Assembly (NCBI RefSeq): GCF_023283895.1
Contig: NZ_JAKILB010000004.1
Span: 124,001 to 188,000, forward strand
Length of the DNA stretch: 64,000 nt
Direction: 5' to 3'
Source: Shewanella pneumatophori
GTDB taxonomy: Bacteria > Pseudomonadota > Gammaproteobacteria > Enterobacterales > Shewanellaceae
Numbering within the stretch: position 1 is the first letter of the stretch; the number at the start of each line of letters is the position of its first letter. The notes beneath the pieces are model-generated. The model did not search any database. It was not told the DNA's origin and was given only the letters and a program-made list of their open reading frames with translations. Positions 1 to 9,155 of the stretch are shown in pieces. A program made the position numbers and the translations under genes.

Positions 1-622
1 CTTTCATCAGGCATTAAAACTGCAGCCTAATCTTGCAGATGCTTATAACTTCCTAGGTATTTATTACACTCAGGAAAGTGAGTTCGAAAGTGCATATGAA
101 GCATTTGATGCAGTATTGGAGTTGTCTCCTGATTATGATTACGCATTTTTGAATAGAGGGATCGCTTTATACTACGGTGAGCGTATGGAGCTGGCTGTTA
201 ATGATATGAGCGATTTCTATATGCGAGATCCATCAGATGGCTACCGTGCATTATGGTTGTATTTAGCTGAAAGTGAAGTTGATCAACTTGCGGCTAAAAC
301 TGAGCTCGCAGAACACAAAGCTAATTTACAAACCAATGCTTGGGCTACAGTGTTGGTTGATTATTACTTAGGTAATAAAACCAAAGAACAGGTGTTCTCA
401 CTAGCTAAAGATGGTTTGAAGCACCCAGAAGAGTATGCAGAGCGTTTGTGTGAAGCGTATTTCTATATGGCAAAAATAGCTCAGAAAAAAGGTGATAACG
501 CGGAAGCTGCTAATTACTTCCGGTTAGCCCTTGCAACTAATATTTATGATTTTGTAGAGCATCGCTACGCGAGACTGGAACTTGCAAGAACTAACGAGTT
601 GTTAAAAACTAGCGTTAACTAA
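1..622 (+). CDS. nlpI: NlpI lipoprotein, C-terminal part (5' end outside window)
   Basis: The reading frame is open from base 2 without a start, so the gene begins before the window; the first in-frame start codon inside (TTG at 116) is internal. The visible ~206 residues contain TPR-like helices (for example NLADAYNFLGIYY at the edge, then YDYAFLNRGIALYY). NlpI is an outer-membrane lipoprotein with TPR repeats that acts as an adaptor for peptidoglycan hydrolases and, with Prc, controls turnover of murein endopeptidases. The lipobox is not in the window. Assignment rests on the TPR pattern, the C-terminal sequence and the following prfC. A strong intrinsic terminator follows at once, so it is transcribed separately from prfC. 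Confidence 0.85.
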   Translation, partial: FHQALKLQPNLADAYNFLGIYYTQESEFESAYEAFDAVLELSPDYDYAFLNRGIALYYGERMELAVNDMSDFYMRDPSDGYRALWLYLAESEVDQLAAKTELAEHKANLQTNAWATVLVDYYLGNKTKEQVFSLAKDGLKHPEEYAERLCEAYFYMAKIAQKKGDNAEAANYFRLALATNIYDFVEHRYARLELARTNELLKTSVN

Positions 623-651
623 TCGTTAGAGCGAGTGTCTTGCTGGTAATT

Positions 652-677
652 AAAGCCCCTTATTGGGGCTTTTTTAT
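652..677 (+). terminator. Intrinsic terminator of nlpI
   Basis: Eight-base stem AAAGCCCC / GGGGCTTT with a five-base loop, followed by a run of T interrupted by one A. It lies 30 bases after the nlpI stop. Confidence 0.9.
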
Positions 678-792
678 TTTTGACTAGCCACAAATGGTTA
701 TCAAGCCGATTTTACTGGCTAGTTTGGTAGCCAAAATATAGGTGAGCGGCTATAATTGCCGCCTTTGTAAACTCCCAGAATTACAGGTAAAC

Positions 793-2373
793 ATGTCAGG
801 CTATAAAGTTGAGGTCGACAAACGTCGCACTTTCGCCATCATCTCTCACCCAGATGCGGGTAAAACCACCATTACTGAAAAGGTTCTTTTATTCGGAAAC
901 GCTTTACAAAAAGCGGGTACAGTAAAGGGCAAAAAGTCAGGTCAGCATGCAAAATCTGACTGGATGGAGATGGAAAAAGACCGCGGGATCTCAATCACTA
1001 CGTCTGTAATGCAGTTTCCTTATAACGATGCATTAGTTAACCTTCTCGATACACCTGGTCACGAAGACTTTTCGGAAGATACTTATCGTACGCTTACGGC
1101 TGTTGACTCGTGCTTGATGGTTATCGATTCAGCTAAAGGTGTTGAGCAACGTACTATTAAACTGATGGAAGTAACACGTTTACGTGATACACCAATCGTT
1201 ACCTTCATGAACAAATTGGACCGTGATATTCGCGACCCAATCGAGTTGATGGATGAAGTTGAAGAAGTACTTAATATTGCCTGTGCCCCTATTACTTGGC
1301 CAATTGGCGCGGGTAAAGAGTTTAAGGGCGTTTACCACATTCTGCGTGATGAAGTGATTCTGTATCAGAATGGTATGGGCCACACGATTCAAGACTCTCG
1401 TATCATCAAGGGGCTTGATAACCCAGAGCTTGATGAAGCTATCGGTGGCTATGCCGCTGATATTCGCGATGAAATGGAGCTAGTTTTAGGTGCTTCTAAT
1501 GAATTTGATCACGATGCATTTTTAAAAGGCGAGCTTACCCCTGTGTACTTCGGTACTGCATTGGGTAACTTTGGTGTTGATCATATTCTTGACGGTATCG
1601 TTGAGTGGGCACCTACGCCACAGCCACGTGAAACAGAAGCGCGTGACGTTCAGCCAGAAGAAGAAAAATTCAGTGGTTTCGTATTTAAGATCCAAGCAAA
1701 CATGGATCCTAAGCATCGTGACCGCGTTGCCTTTATGCGTATTTGTTCTGGTCGATACGAGCAAGGTATGAAGATGCACCATGTACGTCTAGGTAAAGAC
1801 GTCAATGTGAGTGACGCACTAACCTTTATGGCTGGCGATCGTAACCGTGCAGAAGCAGCATACCCTGGTGACATTATTGGTTTACACAACCACGGTACAA
1901 TTCGCATTGGTGACACATTTACCCAAGGCGAAAAAATCCGCTTTACTGGTGTACCAAACTTTGCGCCAGAAATGTTCCGTCGTATTCGCTTAAAAGATCC
2001 GTTAAAGCAAAAGCAATTGCTTAAAGGCTTAGTACAGTTATCTGAAGAAGGTGCTGTGCAGGTATTTAGACCACTTGATAGTAACGACTTAATTGTTGGT
2101 GCTGTTGGTGTGCTGCAGTTTGAAGTGGTTGTAGGTCGCTTGAAGACTGAATACAAGGTTGAAGCGATTTACGAAGCGATTAGCGTTGCTACTGCACGTT
2201 GGGTTTATTGTGATGATCATAAGAAACTTGATGAGTTTAAACGTAAGTGCAGCATGAACCTTGCATTAGATGGTGGTGACAACCTCACTTACATCGCACC
2301 GACTATGGTTAACTTGAACCTATCTATGGAACGTTACCCAGACATCGAATTTGCAAAGACACGCGAAAACTAA
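793..2373 (+). CDS. prfC: Peptide chain release factor 3 (RF3)
   Basis: RF3 is a cytosolic translational GTPase that removes RF1/RF2 from the ribosome after peptide release. All G motifs are visible: SHPDAGKTT (P loop), DRGISITTS (switch I region), DTPGHEDF (G3), NKLD (G4) and SAKGVE. The length with the start used here (526 aa) matches the E. coli protein (529 aa). The frame is open to a GTG at 742, but that would add 17 residues absent from the family; ATG 793 has an AGG-containing ribosome site five bases upstream and gives the usual short N terminus before [12 protein letters not shown]. It stands alone between two terminators. Confidence 0.95.
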   Translation: MSGYKVEVDKRRTFAIISHPDAGKTTITEKVLLFGNALQKAGTVKGKKSGQHAKSDWMEMEKDRGISITTSVMQFPYNDALVNLLDTPGHEDFSEDTYRTLTAVDSCLMVIDSAKGVEQRTIKLMEVTRLRDTPIVTFMNKLDRDIRDPIELMDEVEEVLNIACAPITWPIGAGKEFKGVYHILRDEVILYQNGMGHTIQDSRIIKGLDNPELDEAIGGYAADIRDEMELVLGASNEFDHDAFLKGELTPVYFGTALGNFGVDHILDGIVEWAPTPQPRETEARDVQPEEEKFSGFVFKIQANMDPKHRDRVAFMRICSGRYEQGMKMHHVRLGKDVNVSDALTFMAGDRNRAEAAYPGDIIGLHNHGTIRIGDTFTQGEKIRFTGVPNFAPEMFRRIRLKDPLKQKQLLKGLVQLSEEGAVQVFRPLDSNDLIVGAVGVLQFEVVVGRLKTEYKVEAIYEAISVATARWVYCDDHKKLDEFKRKCSMNLALDGGDNLTYIAPTMVNLNLSMERYPDIEFAKTREN

Positions 2374-2429
2374 TATTCATCGGTAGTATGAGCGTGTAGC
2401 TGATTCTGCTGTTAATGCAGATTTCATAA

Positions 2430-2459
2430 AAATCCCGAGCCTAGGCTTGGGATTTTTTG
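2430..2459 (+). terminator. Intrinsic terminator of prfC
   Basis: Interrupted stem AAATCCC-g-AGCC / GGCT-t-GGGATTT with a TA loop, followed by T residues, 56 bases after the prfC stop. Confidence 0.88.
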
Positions 2460-2688
2460 TTTTCAGTCTAAACCAACTTCTTCAGGAGGTTGATAGCATC
2501 AATTAGACTTTGCTATTTAGTTTGTATCAATTATCAAGGCGGCTTATATTAATCTTAGCGTTATCAGCGAGTACGATTACAAGTTTAGCTATGCCCCCTA
2601 AGTGCAGGTGCTTGGAGTAGATGGAACTTAACAGTATTTGCTAATTTTTTGGTTTTGGGAGACCGGAAGCGAAGGAGGAGAGTTTAAA
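2460..2688. other. Intergenic region before the small ORF/TatD pair
   Basis: About 230 bases between the prfC terminator and the next start. It is AT-rich and must hold the promoter of the two-gene unit downstream, but I cannot single out convincing -35/-10 boxes. The last 20 bases contain a strong ribosome site (AAGGAGGAG, 2672-2680) for the ATG at 2689. Confidence 0.4.
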
Positions 2689-2898
2689 ATGAACTTCATT
2701 AGCCGCTATTGGCAAAAATATATAGATTGGTGCGATAGTATGGGGCTTACGCCTGAAAATCGCCGTAGCTGTTTACCTCGCTTGTCAGAACCTGAACTCA
2801 TCAATGTATCGAAAAGACAGCCTGAGGCTTCGCAGCAAGAGGCTCTCAAAGCAGAATCAACTGAATCAGTTAAGCAGCGAAGCAAGAGCTATGAGTAA
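2689..2898 (+). CDS. Small protein (69 aa) coupled to TatD nuclease, DUF5363-like
   Basis: ATG 2689 is preceded by AAGGAGGAG eight bases upstream, one of the best ribosome sites in the window. The product begins MNFISRYWQKYIDWCDSMGLTP and has an aromatic N-terminal half (W, Y, Y, WC) followed by a charged, Gln/Ser-rich tail. Its stop overlaps the TatD start by eight bases (ATGAGTAA), so translation is very likely coupled. The N-terminal W..Y..WC...GLTPE pattern is like the small DUF5363 proteins found beside TatD genes in related bacteria; I name that family from memory only. No catalytic motif or membrane segment is visible and the function is unknown. Confidence 0.7.
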   Translation: MNFISRYWQKYIDWCDSMGLTPENRRSCLPRLSEPELINVSKRQPEASQQEALKAESTESVKQRSKSYE

Positions 2899-3679
2899 CC
2901 CCCTACCAATTATAGATAGCCATGCTCATCTTGATTTTCCTGAGTTTGATATTGATAGAGCTGAGCTATTTGCTCAGATGAGGCTTGCCGGTATCAATAA
3001 CGTTGTGCTGCCGGGCGTTTCAGCTTTGCATTGGCGTAATCAGTTAAAAGTTGCTGAGCAATACCAATGTTTATATGCGTTAGGGATCCACCCTTGGTAC
3101 TGCGGTCATGCTGCAGATATAGATAGTGGGCTCAAGTCTTTAAGAACTTTGTTACTGACATATAAAGATAATTCTCAATTAGTCGCGATAGGCGAGTGTG
3201 GTTTAGATAAATTACATAAAAGTGATTTTGATACACAATTGAAAGTGTTTACAGCTCAAATTGAGCTTGCTGCTGAGTTTGAACTACCTCTCATTATTCA
3301 TGCTGTTAAGGCTCATGAAGAGGTTATTAAATTACTTAAAATATTGAAACCCAGTAAAAAAGGCGTAATTCATGGATTTTATGGCGGGCCAGAACTAGCA
3401 TCACAATATGTTAATTTAGGCTATAAAGTCGGTGTGGGCGGGCTTTTACTCAATGATAATGCACCTAAACTGCAACAAACGGTGGCGCAATTACCATTAG
3501 ATTCCTTTGTCTTGGAAACAGATTCGCCTGCGATGACGCCAAAAAATAGTCAAAATCGTCGAAATACTCCGCTAATTTTGCCTGATATCCTCCAAAAAAT
3601 GGCGGATTTACAAAAAAAATCTGCCGTTCTAATTTCAGAACAGATGTTTTCTAACGTCACGCAACTCTTTGACCTTTAG
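2891..3679 (+). CDS. yjjV: TatD-family metal-dependent deoxyribonuclease (YjjV type)
   Basis: The TIM-barrel metallohydrolase pattern is complete: DSHAHLDF (H11, H13 with this start), GECGLD, IIHAVKAHEE, VIHGFYGG and LETDSP supply the metal ligands and the catalytic Asp. Members act as 3'-exonucleases or endonucleases in DNA repair and degradation. At 262 aa it matches YjjV (259 aa) rather than the longer YcfH. The frame is open to 2804, but that part overlaps the upstream small gene in another frame; ATG 2891 gives the normal TatD N terminus and an eight-base overlap with that gene's stop, suggesting coupling. The exact substrate is not predictable. Confidence 0.9.
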   Translation: MSNPLPIIDSHAHLDFPEFDIDRAELFAQMRLAGINNVVLPGVSALHWRNQLKVAEQYQCLYALGIHPWYCGHAADIDSGLKSLRTLLLTYKDNSQLVAIGECGLDKLHKSDFDTQLKVFTAQIELAAEFELPLIIHAVKAHEEVIKLLKILKPSKKGVIHGFYGGPELASQYVNLGYKVGVGGLLLNDNAPKLQQTVAQLPLDSFVLETDSPAMTPKNSQNRRNTPLILPDILQKMADLQKKSAVLISEQMFSNVTQLFDL

Positions 3680-3858
3680 TTTTTTTCTCCTTAAACAGAT
3701 GTTTATCGCATCATTTTTTTCAACAAAATCATTGAAATAAAACCTCAAAAACTTGATCAATACGACGCTTTTAGCGAGCTGGTCGGGTATAATCGTGGTC
3801 GTGAAAAAAGGTTGGTTAACAACATAATTAAAAAGTATTAACAATAGGGTGATGGTTA

Positions 3859-5118
3859 ATGGATATTTTAATGAGTTTAGTAGGGGTGGTCACCTTACTA
3901 GCGATTGCCTTCGGGTTATCGAACAATAAAAAAGCAATTAATAAGCGTACTGTTTTTGGTGCGTTGGCAATTCAAGCCGCTTTAGGTGGTTTTGTATTGG
4001 CAGTTCCAGTTGGTAAAGACATCCTTAAAGGTATGTCTGATGCTGTATCTAGTGTTATTGGATACGCACAAAACGGTATTGGTTTCTTATTCGGTGATTT
4101 AGCTAACTTCAAAGTTGGCTTTATTTTTGCCGTTAACGTATTACCTGTCATCGTTTTCTTCTCTTCTTTAATCGCAGTTCTTTACTACTTAGGCATCATG
4201 CAGTGGGTCATCCGTATTATCGGTGGTGGTCTACAAAAAGCACTTGGTACTAGCCGTACAGAATCTATGTCTGCGACTGCTAACATTTTCGTAGGTCAAA
4301 CTGAAGCTCCTCTAGTTGTGCGTCCGTTTATCGCGACAATGACTAACTCAGAGCTATTCGCAATCATGGTCGGTGGTCTTGCATCTATCGCTGGTTCTGT
4401 ATTAGCGGGTTACGCGCAGATGGGTGTACCGATTGAATACTTAGTTGCCGCTTCATTCATGGCAGCACCAGCAGGTCTATTAATGGCTAAACTGATGCAT
4501 CCTGAAACAGAAGAAGCTAAGAACGACATGAGCGACTTACCAGAAGATCCTGATAAGCCAGCTAACGTTCTTGATGCTGCAGCTGCTGGTGCTTCATCTG
4601 GTATGCACTTGGCACTAAACGTAGGTGCAATGCTACTAGCATTCGTAGGTTTGATCGCTATGATCAACGGTATCATCGGCGGTGTAGGCGGTTGGTTCGG
4701 TATGGAAGGCTTAACACTAGAGTTGATTCTAGGTTATATCTTCATGCCGCTAGCATTCCTTATCGGTGTACCGTGGAACGAAGCACTAGTTGCAGGTTCA
4801 TTCATCGGTCAAAAGATTGTTGTTAACGAGTTCGTTGCTTACTTGAACTTTGCTCCTTACCTAAAAGATGTTGCTGATGGCGGTATGGTAGTTGCGGAGA
4901 CTGGTGTAGCGATGACTGATCGTACTAAAGCGATTATCTCTTTCGCTCTATGTGGTTTCGCTAACCTTTCTTCTATCGCGATTCTACTAGGTGGTCTAGG
5001 TTCTATGGCGCCAAATCGTCGTCATGACCTAGCTAAGCTTGGTGTTCGTGCGGTTATCGCTGGTTCTCTAGCTAACCTTATGAGTGCGACATTAGCTGGT
5101 TTATTCCTAGCAATGTAA
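3859..5118 (+). CDS. nupC: Concentrative nucleoside transporter, CNT/NupC family
   Basis: An inner-membrane ion/nucleoside symporter of 419 aa, as long as and very similar to the structurally known Vibrio cholerae CNT. Substrate-site motifs are intact: [12 protein letters not shown] (Q147-T148-E149), VPWNEA (E308) and CGFANLSS (N369, S372). About ten hydrophobic segments are visible. The ATG at 3859 has TAGGGTGA upstream. It stands alone, with a strong terminator after it, but is followed directly by tsx and deoCABD, so outer-membrane passage, uptake and catabolism of nucleosides are encoded side by side. A TATAAT at 3788-3793 is a possible -10 box; no good -35 was found. Confidence 0.95.
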   Translation: MDILMSLVGVVTLLAIAFGLSNNKKAINKRTVFGALAIQAALGGFVLAVPVGKDILKGMSDAVSSVIGYAQNGIGFLFGDLANFKVGFIFAVNVLPVIVFFSSLIAVLYYLGIMQWVIRIIGGGLQKALGTSRTESMSATANIFVGQTEAPLVVRPFIATMTNSELFAIMVGGLASIAGSVLAGYAQMGVPIEYLVAASFMAAPAGLLMAKLMHPETEEAKNDMSDLPEDPDKPANVLDAAAAGASSGMHLALNVGAMLLAFVGLIAMINGIIGGVGGWFGMEGLTLELILGYIFMPLAFLIGVPWNEALVAGSFIGQKIVVNEFVAYLNFAPYLKDVADGGMVVAETGVAMTDRTKAIISFALCGFANLSSIAILLGGLGSMAPNRRHDLAKLGVRAVIAGSLANLMSATLAGLFLAM

Positions 5119-5125
5119 TCATATT

Positions 5126-5155
5126 AAAAACTGAGCCTTAGGGCTCAGTTTTTGC
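5126..5155 (+). terminator. Intrinsic terminator of nupC
   Basis: Stem AAAACTGAGCC / GGCTCAGTTTT with a four-base loop (TTAG) and a following T tract, eight bases after the stop codon. Confidence 0.92.
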
Positions 5156-5352
5156 TTTTGCTTACCTAAAAGCAAAAGAGAGTAAGACTGAAGTTTCCAA
5201 TGATATGTTTTTGAAATGATCAATAGCTCCTGGTTAGGGATTGTTTCGGCTTGAAAATGACAAAAAAGATGGTTAGACAGTCGATTCTGTCACAAAATCA
5301 TAAAGTTGTTTTGATGTTAAAACTTAGTGTTCGCACTTTTACATTAATCATG

Positions 5353-5380
5353 TTGAAGTTTGACGGAAATTAAGTAAAAT
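5353..5380 (+). promoter_or_regulatory. Candidate sigma-70 promoter of tsx
   Basis: TTGAAG (5353-5358) and TAAAAT (5375-5380) are separated by 16 bases, 70-100 bases before the tsx start. The ~200 bases before it, after the nupC terminator, hold no gene. A small hairpin CTTC-attaa-GAAG lies in the presumed tsx leader. This is pattern matching only. Confidence 0.45.
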
Positions 5381-5453
5381 GCGCGCCATAAAAAAAGAAA
5401 CGCTGACTCTTCATTAAGAAGGGCGGCACACCATAAAATAAATGGGGTTGATG

Positions 5454-6308
5454 ATGAAAAACGTTAAAACTTTAGCACTAGCTGCTACAGCTGTTGCTGC
5501 TACTATGTCTGCACCTACATTCGCTGCTGACCGTTCTGACCTACGCGCTGGCGATTACAGCTGGATGCAGTTCAACGCAATGTACGCTGTAAACGAGCTT
5601 CCACGTGACGGTTCTACTGACAATGGTCATGATTACCTAGAAATGGAATTCGGTGGCCGCGCTGGTATCGTAGATCTATACGGTTATGTTGATGTGTTCA
5701 ACGTAACTAACCGTGATTACGGTGACAAAGGTGCTGGTAAAGGCGCAAGCAAAATCTTCATGAAGTTTGCTCCTCGTTTCTCTATCGATGCAATGACAGG
5801 TATGGACCTTTCTGTTGGTCCTATCCAAGAAGTTTACGTATCTACTCTATTCAACTGGGATGGTACTGTTGGTGAAGGCATCAACAACACATTCTGGGGT
5901 CTAGGTGCTGACGTTATGGTTCCATGGTTAGGTAAAACTGGCATGAACATCTACGGCCTATACGACCTAAATGCAAAAGAGTGGAACGGTTACCAATTCT
6001 CTATGAACTGGTTCAAGCCTGTAATGAACTTCGATAACGGTTCATTCATTTCTTTCCAAGGTTATGTTGATTACCAGTTCGGTGCAGACGAAGTGAATGC
6101 ATACGATGATAATGGTGACTTTGTGAACACTACTAACACATCTAGTGGTGGCGCTGCATACTTCGGTCTACACTGGCACTCAGAGAACTACGCTCTTGGT
6201 TACGGTCTAAAAGCTTACAACGATGTTTACCTTCTTAAAGATGACGGTACATTCGGTCTAGAAACTACAGGTTTCGCACACTACTTCACAGCTACATACA
6301 AGTTCTAA
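5454..6308 (+). CDS. tsx: Nucleoside-specific outer-membrane channel Tsx
   Basis: A 12-stranded beta-barrel of the Tsx/OmpK family that lets nucleosides cross the outer membrane. The N terminus MKNVKTLALAATAVAATMSA is a typical signal peptide with likely cleavage after TFA. The mature part begins DRSDLRAGDYSWMQFNAMYA, is rich in aromatic residues, and ends in a C-terminal phenylalanine (ATYKF), the Bam-recognition signature. Frame-internal starts at 5442, 5451 and 5454 are possible; 5454 is used because the GGGG at 5444-5447 then has normal spacing. Codon use looks highly optimised, as in nupC and deoD, which suggests high expression. It probably feeds the NupC transporter just upstream. Confidence 0.93.
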   Translation: MKNVKTLALAATAVAATMSAPTFAADRSDLRAGDYSWMQFNAMYAVNELPRDGSTDNGHDYLEMEFGGRAGIVDLYGYVDVFNVTNRDYGDKGAGKGASKIFMKFAPRFSIDAMTGMDLSVGPIQEVYVSTLFNWDGTVGEGINNTFWGLGADVMVPWLGKTGMNIYGLYDLNAKEWNGYQFSMNWFKPVMNFDNGSFISFQGYVDYQFGADEVNAYDDNGDFVNTTNTSSGGAAYFGLHWHSENYALGYGLKAYNDVYLLKDDGTFGLETTGFAHYFTATYKF

Positions 6309-6338
6309 GCATTGCTTAAAACATTGTAAGTAGACGAC

Positions 6339-6365
6339 AGAGCCGCGAATTTCGCGGCTCTATCT
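6339..6365 (+). terminator. Hairpin after tsx, probable terminator
   Basis: Eleven-base perfect inverted repeat AGAGCCGCGAA / TTCGCGGCTCT centred on one T, 30 bases after the tsx stop. The U-tract is weak (TATCTT), so termination may be partial. Confidence 0.65.
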
Positions 6366-6874
6366 TAAAACTAAACCCCAAAACTCTAGTCAATACACTA
6401 AGCGTTAAATAACATTCAAATTGTAATGTAAACGAGTTAATTTTTACCTAAGCATCAGCTATATTATGTAAGCTCGTTATACTGAGTTTAAAGCCGCAGT
6501 TTGTTTATGTAAGTATTAACAGAGCACCTTTGATTGGTGAACGATGTAACATAGGTTACCTAAGATTTATTACGCGCTAAAATGGACTTTTCGCGGAAAG
6601 GCAGATTGAAAGTGATAGTACTCTCCCTTCCCGGTCTTCATGGATTCAAGTCGTGACACTAGTGTCAGGATAGTTGAGCTAAATAGGCTCACAATGTTGG
6701 ATACCTGAATAAGTATTTTTATGTTTGGCGCGCTAAGCGTTTAAAGCATTGTAATTCGGTTATGTTCGAAGACCCGGCCAAAAAATATAAACAAAAACAA
6801 GCCAGTTCTAGGCATCGCCGTGCGATAAATTTCTGTTTTAAATTAATTAATTGAATCTTTCTCGGAGAGCTATT
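6366..6874 (+). promoter_or_regulatory. Long regulatory/leader region upstream of the deo operon
   Basis: About 510 bases with no credible ORF, ending in the deoC ribosome site CGGAGAG. It contains several inverted repeats: GTAAC-atag-GTTAC (6546-6559), a perfect 14-base palindrome TGACACTAGTGTCA (6654-6667), and TGAGC-taaatag-GCTCA (6675-6691). A TATACT at 6478-6483 could be a -10 box. This is where deo repression by intracellular nucleoside signals would be expected to act, but the element does not look like the E. coli CytR or DeoR operators as I know them. Confidence 0.5.
6654..6667. promoter_or_regulatory. Perfect 14-base palindrome, candidate deo operator
   Basis: TGACACTAGTGTCA lies 208 bases before the deoC start. 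Its symmetry and position suggest a repressor or activator dimer site; the cognate protein is unknown. Confidence 0.45.
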
Positions 6875-7648
6875 ATGAGCGACTTAAAAAAAGCAGCACA
6901 ACAAGCCATTAATCTAATGGATCTTACTACGCTTAATGATGATGACACTGATCAAAAGGTTATTGATTTATGTCATAAAGCAAAGACGCCAGCTGGCGAT
7001 ACTGCTGCAATCTGTATTTATCCACGCTTCATTCCGATTGCACGTAAAACCCTAAACGAAATTGATGGCGACGACATCAAAATTGCTACAGTGACTAACT
7101 TCCCACACGGTAACGACGATATTGCTATCGCAGTTTTAGAAACTCGTGCCGCAGTAGCTTATGGCGCCGATGAAGTTGACGTTGTATTCCCATACCGTGC
7201 GCTAATGGCAGGCAACGAAACTGTTGGTTTCGAGCTAGTTAAAGCTTGTAAAGAAGCATGTGGCGACGATGCGATTCTTAAAGTTATTATCGAATCTGGT
7301 GTGTTAGCTGATCCTGCACTTATCCGTAAAGCATCTGAGTTATCTATTGATGCCGGCGCTGACTTCATTAAGACTTCTACAGGTAAAGTTGCCGTGAACG
7401 CAACCCTTGAAGCTGCAGAAATCATGATGACAGTAATCAGCGAAAAGAACCCTAAAGTTGGCTTTAAGCCTGCCGGTGGCGTTAAAGATGCTGAAGCAGC
7501 AGCTGAATTCTTGGGTGTTGCTGCTCGCTTATTGGGTGATGACTGGGCAACACCAGCGACATTCCGTTTTGGCGCATCAAGCCTATTGAATAACTTGCTT
7601 CATACATTAGAGCTAGGCGATGCCCCACAAGGTGCACAAGGTTACTAA
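6875..7648 (+). CDS. deoC: Deoxyribose-phosphate aldolase
   Basis: A class I aldolase that cleaves 2-deoxyribose-5-phosphate to glyceraldehyde-3-phosphate and acetaldehyde, the last step of deoxynucleoside breakdown. Catalytic residues are in place: K166 in FIKTSTGK (Schiff base), K198 in GFKPAGGV and D102 in VDVVFPY. Length is 257 aa against 259 in E. coli, with near-identical long blocks ([23 protein letters not shown]). ATG 6875 follows CGGAGAG by five bases; an in-frame TTG at 6851 would add eight residues not found in the family. It is first in the deoCABD order typical of the salvage operon. Confidence 0.96.
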   Translation: MSDLKKAAQQAINLMDLTTLNDDDTDQKVIDLCHKAKTPAGDTAAICIYPRFIPIARKTLNEIDGDDIKIATVTNFPHGNDDIAIAVLETRAAVAYGADEVDVVFPYRALMAGNETVGFELVKACKEACGDDAILKVIIESGVLADPALIRKASELSIDAGADFIKTSTGKVAVNATLEAAEIMMTVISEKNPKVGFKPAGGVKDAEAAAEFLGVAARLLGDDWATPATFRFGASSLLNNLLHTLELGDAPQGAQGY

Positions 7649-7700
7649 TCTTTACACCTTAAGCTTGTTATTAAGTGTGATCTAAATCTAATTAGGTGTA

Positions 7701-7740
7701 TCAAAAGTCCGTTAGTATGTAACAATATTACGGCTTTTGA
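7701..7740 (+). repeat. Intercistronic inverted repeat between deoC and deoA
   Basis: TCAAAAG-t-CCGT and ACGG-CTTTTGA form an 11-pair interrupted stem with a 17-base loop, in a 162-base gap that is long for an operon. There is no U tract, so a role in mRNA processing, stability or partial attenuation is more likely than termination. Function is inferred. Confidence 0.6.
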
Positions 7741-7810
7741 TTCCTATTAGTAGAATGCTAACTGAAAGCTCTATTGAATAGAAACTAAGTTACACTCTTG
7801 GAGGTAGTAC

Positions 7811-9142
7811 ATGTTTTTAGCTCAAGAAATTATTCGTAAAAAACGTAATGCTGAAGTGCTGTCAACGGCAGAGATCCAATTCTTTGTTAACGGTATCACC
7901 AACAATACGGTTTCAGAAGGTCAGATCGCAGCCCTAGGCATGGCGGTCTATTTCAACGACATGAACATGGATGAACGTATTGCGCTGACTACCGCAATGC
8001 GTGACTCTGGCACTGTGCTTAATTGGCAGTCATTGAACCTTGATGGTCCAATCATTGATAAACACTCAACTGGCGGAGTCGGGGATGTCATTAGTTTGAT
8101 GTTAGGCCCTATGGCTGCAGCTTGTGGTGGTTATGTACCTATGATCTCAGGCCGAGGACTTGGCCATACAGGTGGTACACTCGATAAGTTTGACGCCATC
8201 CCAGGTTATAATACTGAGCCTGATAGCGCACTTTTCCGTAAAGTTGTAAAAGAAGCTGGCGTGGCAATTATTGGCCAAACAGGCGATCTTGTTCCAGCTG
8301 ACAAGCGTTTCTACTCTATTCGAGATAATACCGCCACGGTTGAATCTATCTCGTTAATTACCGCCTCAATTCTTTCTAAAAAGCTTGCAGCAGGCCTTGA
8401 TGCCTTAGCCATGGATGTCAAAGTAGGTACTGGCGCGTTTATGCCAACCTATGAAGCATCTGAAGAACTTGCGCGCAGTATCACTGCGGTAGCAAATGGC
8501 GCTGGTACCAAGACAACAGCATTACTTACCGACATGAACCAAGTATTGGCATCATGTGCAGGTAATGCGTTAGAAGTAAAAGAAGCCGTTGATTTTATGA
8601 CAGGCGCTTACCGTAATCCTCGTTTATATGAAGTGACTATGGGACTGTGTGCTGAAATGCTAGTGCTAGGCGGACTTGCCAGTAATGAAGCTGACGCTCG
8701 AGTTAAACTTAATGCCGTGCTTGATAACGGTAAAGCGGCTGAAATATTTGGCCGTATGGTTTCAGGTTTAGGTGGTCCAGCTGATTTTGTAGAAAACTAC
8801 AGCAAATACCTACCTGACTCACAAATTATTCGTCCTGTTTATGCAGATAAATCCGGCTTTGCAGCCGCGATGGATACTCGTGAACTAGGACTTGCAGTAG
8901 TAACCTTGGGCGGTGGTCGTCGTAAGCCAGGCGACGCGCTTGATTATAGCGTGGGTCTTTCTCAAGTCTGCGCATTAGGCGATGAGATTAATGCCGACAA
9001 GCCTATTGCATTTATTCATGCCCAATCTGAAAACGCCTTTGCTGAAGCTGAGGCTGCAGTGAAAAAAGCGATTCACATTGGTGACAGTAAACCAGAGAAA
9101 ACTCCGGAAATATATCGTTATATCCGTGAATCAGATCTGTAA
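7811..9142 (+). CDS. deoA: Thymidine phosphorylase
   Basis: Phosphorolyses thymidine (and deoxyuridine) to the base plus deoxyribose-1-phosphate. The family signature [17 protein letters not shown], the following [14 protein letters not shown] and the KVGTGAFMP block are intact. Its 443 aa match E. coli DeoA (440). ATG 7811 follows TTGGAGGT with good spacing. The deoB start lies 14 bases after the stop, with deoB's ribosome site touching the deoA stop, so these two are co-transcribed. The product is passed to DeoB. Confidence 0.96.
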   Translation: MFLAQEIIRKKRNAEVLSTAEIQFFVNGITNNTVSEGQIAALGMAVYFNDMNMDERIALTTAMRDSGTVLNWQSLNLDGPIIDKHSTGGVGDVISLMLGPMAAACGGYVPMISGRGLGHTGGTLDKFDAIPGYNTEPDSALFRKVVKEAGVAIIGQTGDLVPADKRFYSIRDNTATVESISLITASILSKKLAAGLDALAMDVKVGTGAFMPTYEASEELARSITAVANGAGTKTTALLTDMNQVLASCAGNALEVKEAVDFMTGAYRNPRLYEVTMGLCAEMLVLGGLASNEADARVKLNAVLDNGKAAEIFGRMVSGLGGPADFVENYSKYLPDSQIIRPVYADKSGFAAAMDTRELGLAVVTLGGGRRKPGDALDYSVGLSQVCALGDEINADKPIAFIHAQSENAFAEAEAAVKKAIHIGDSKPEKTPEIYRYIRESDL

Positions 9143-9155
9143 CGGAGCACAGTTT

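Noticed and set aside
742..792. Longer prfC starting at GTG 742
   Set aside because: Adds 17 residues unlike the family and includes a second MSGY start; ATG 793 has better spacing and gives the usual length.
3754..5225. Shared 9-mer TGATCAATA upstream of nupC and in the nupC-tsx gap as a common operator
   Set aside because: Only nine bases, no symmetry beyond GATC, and no third copy before deoC; likely chance.
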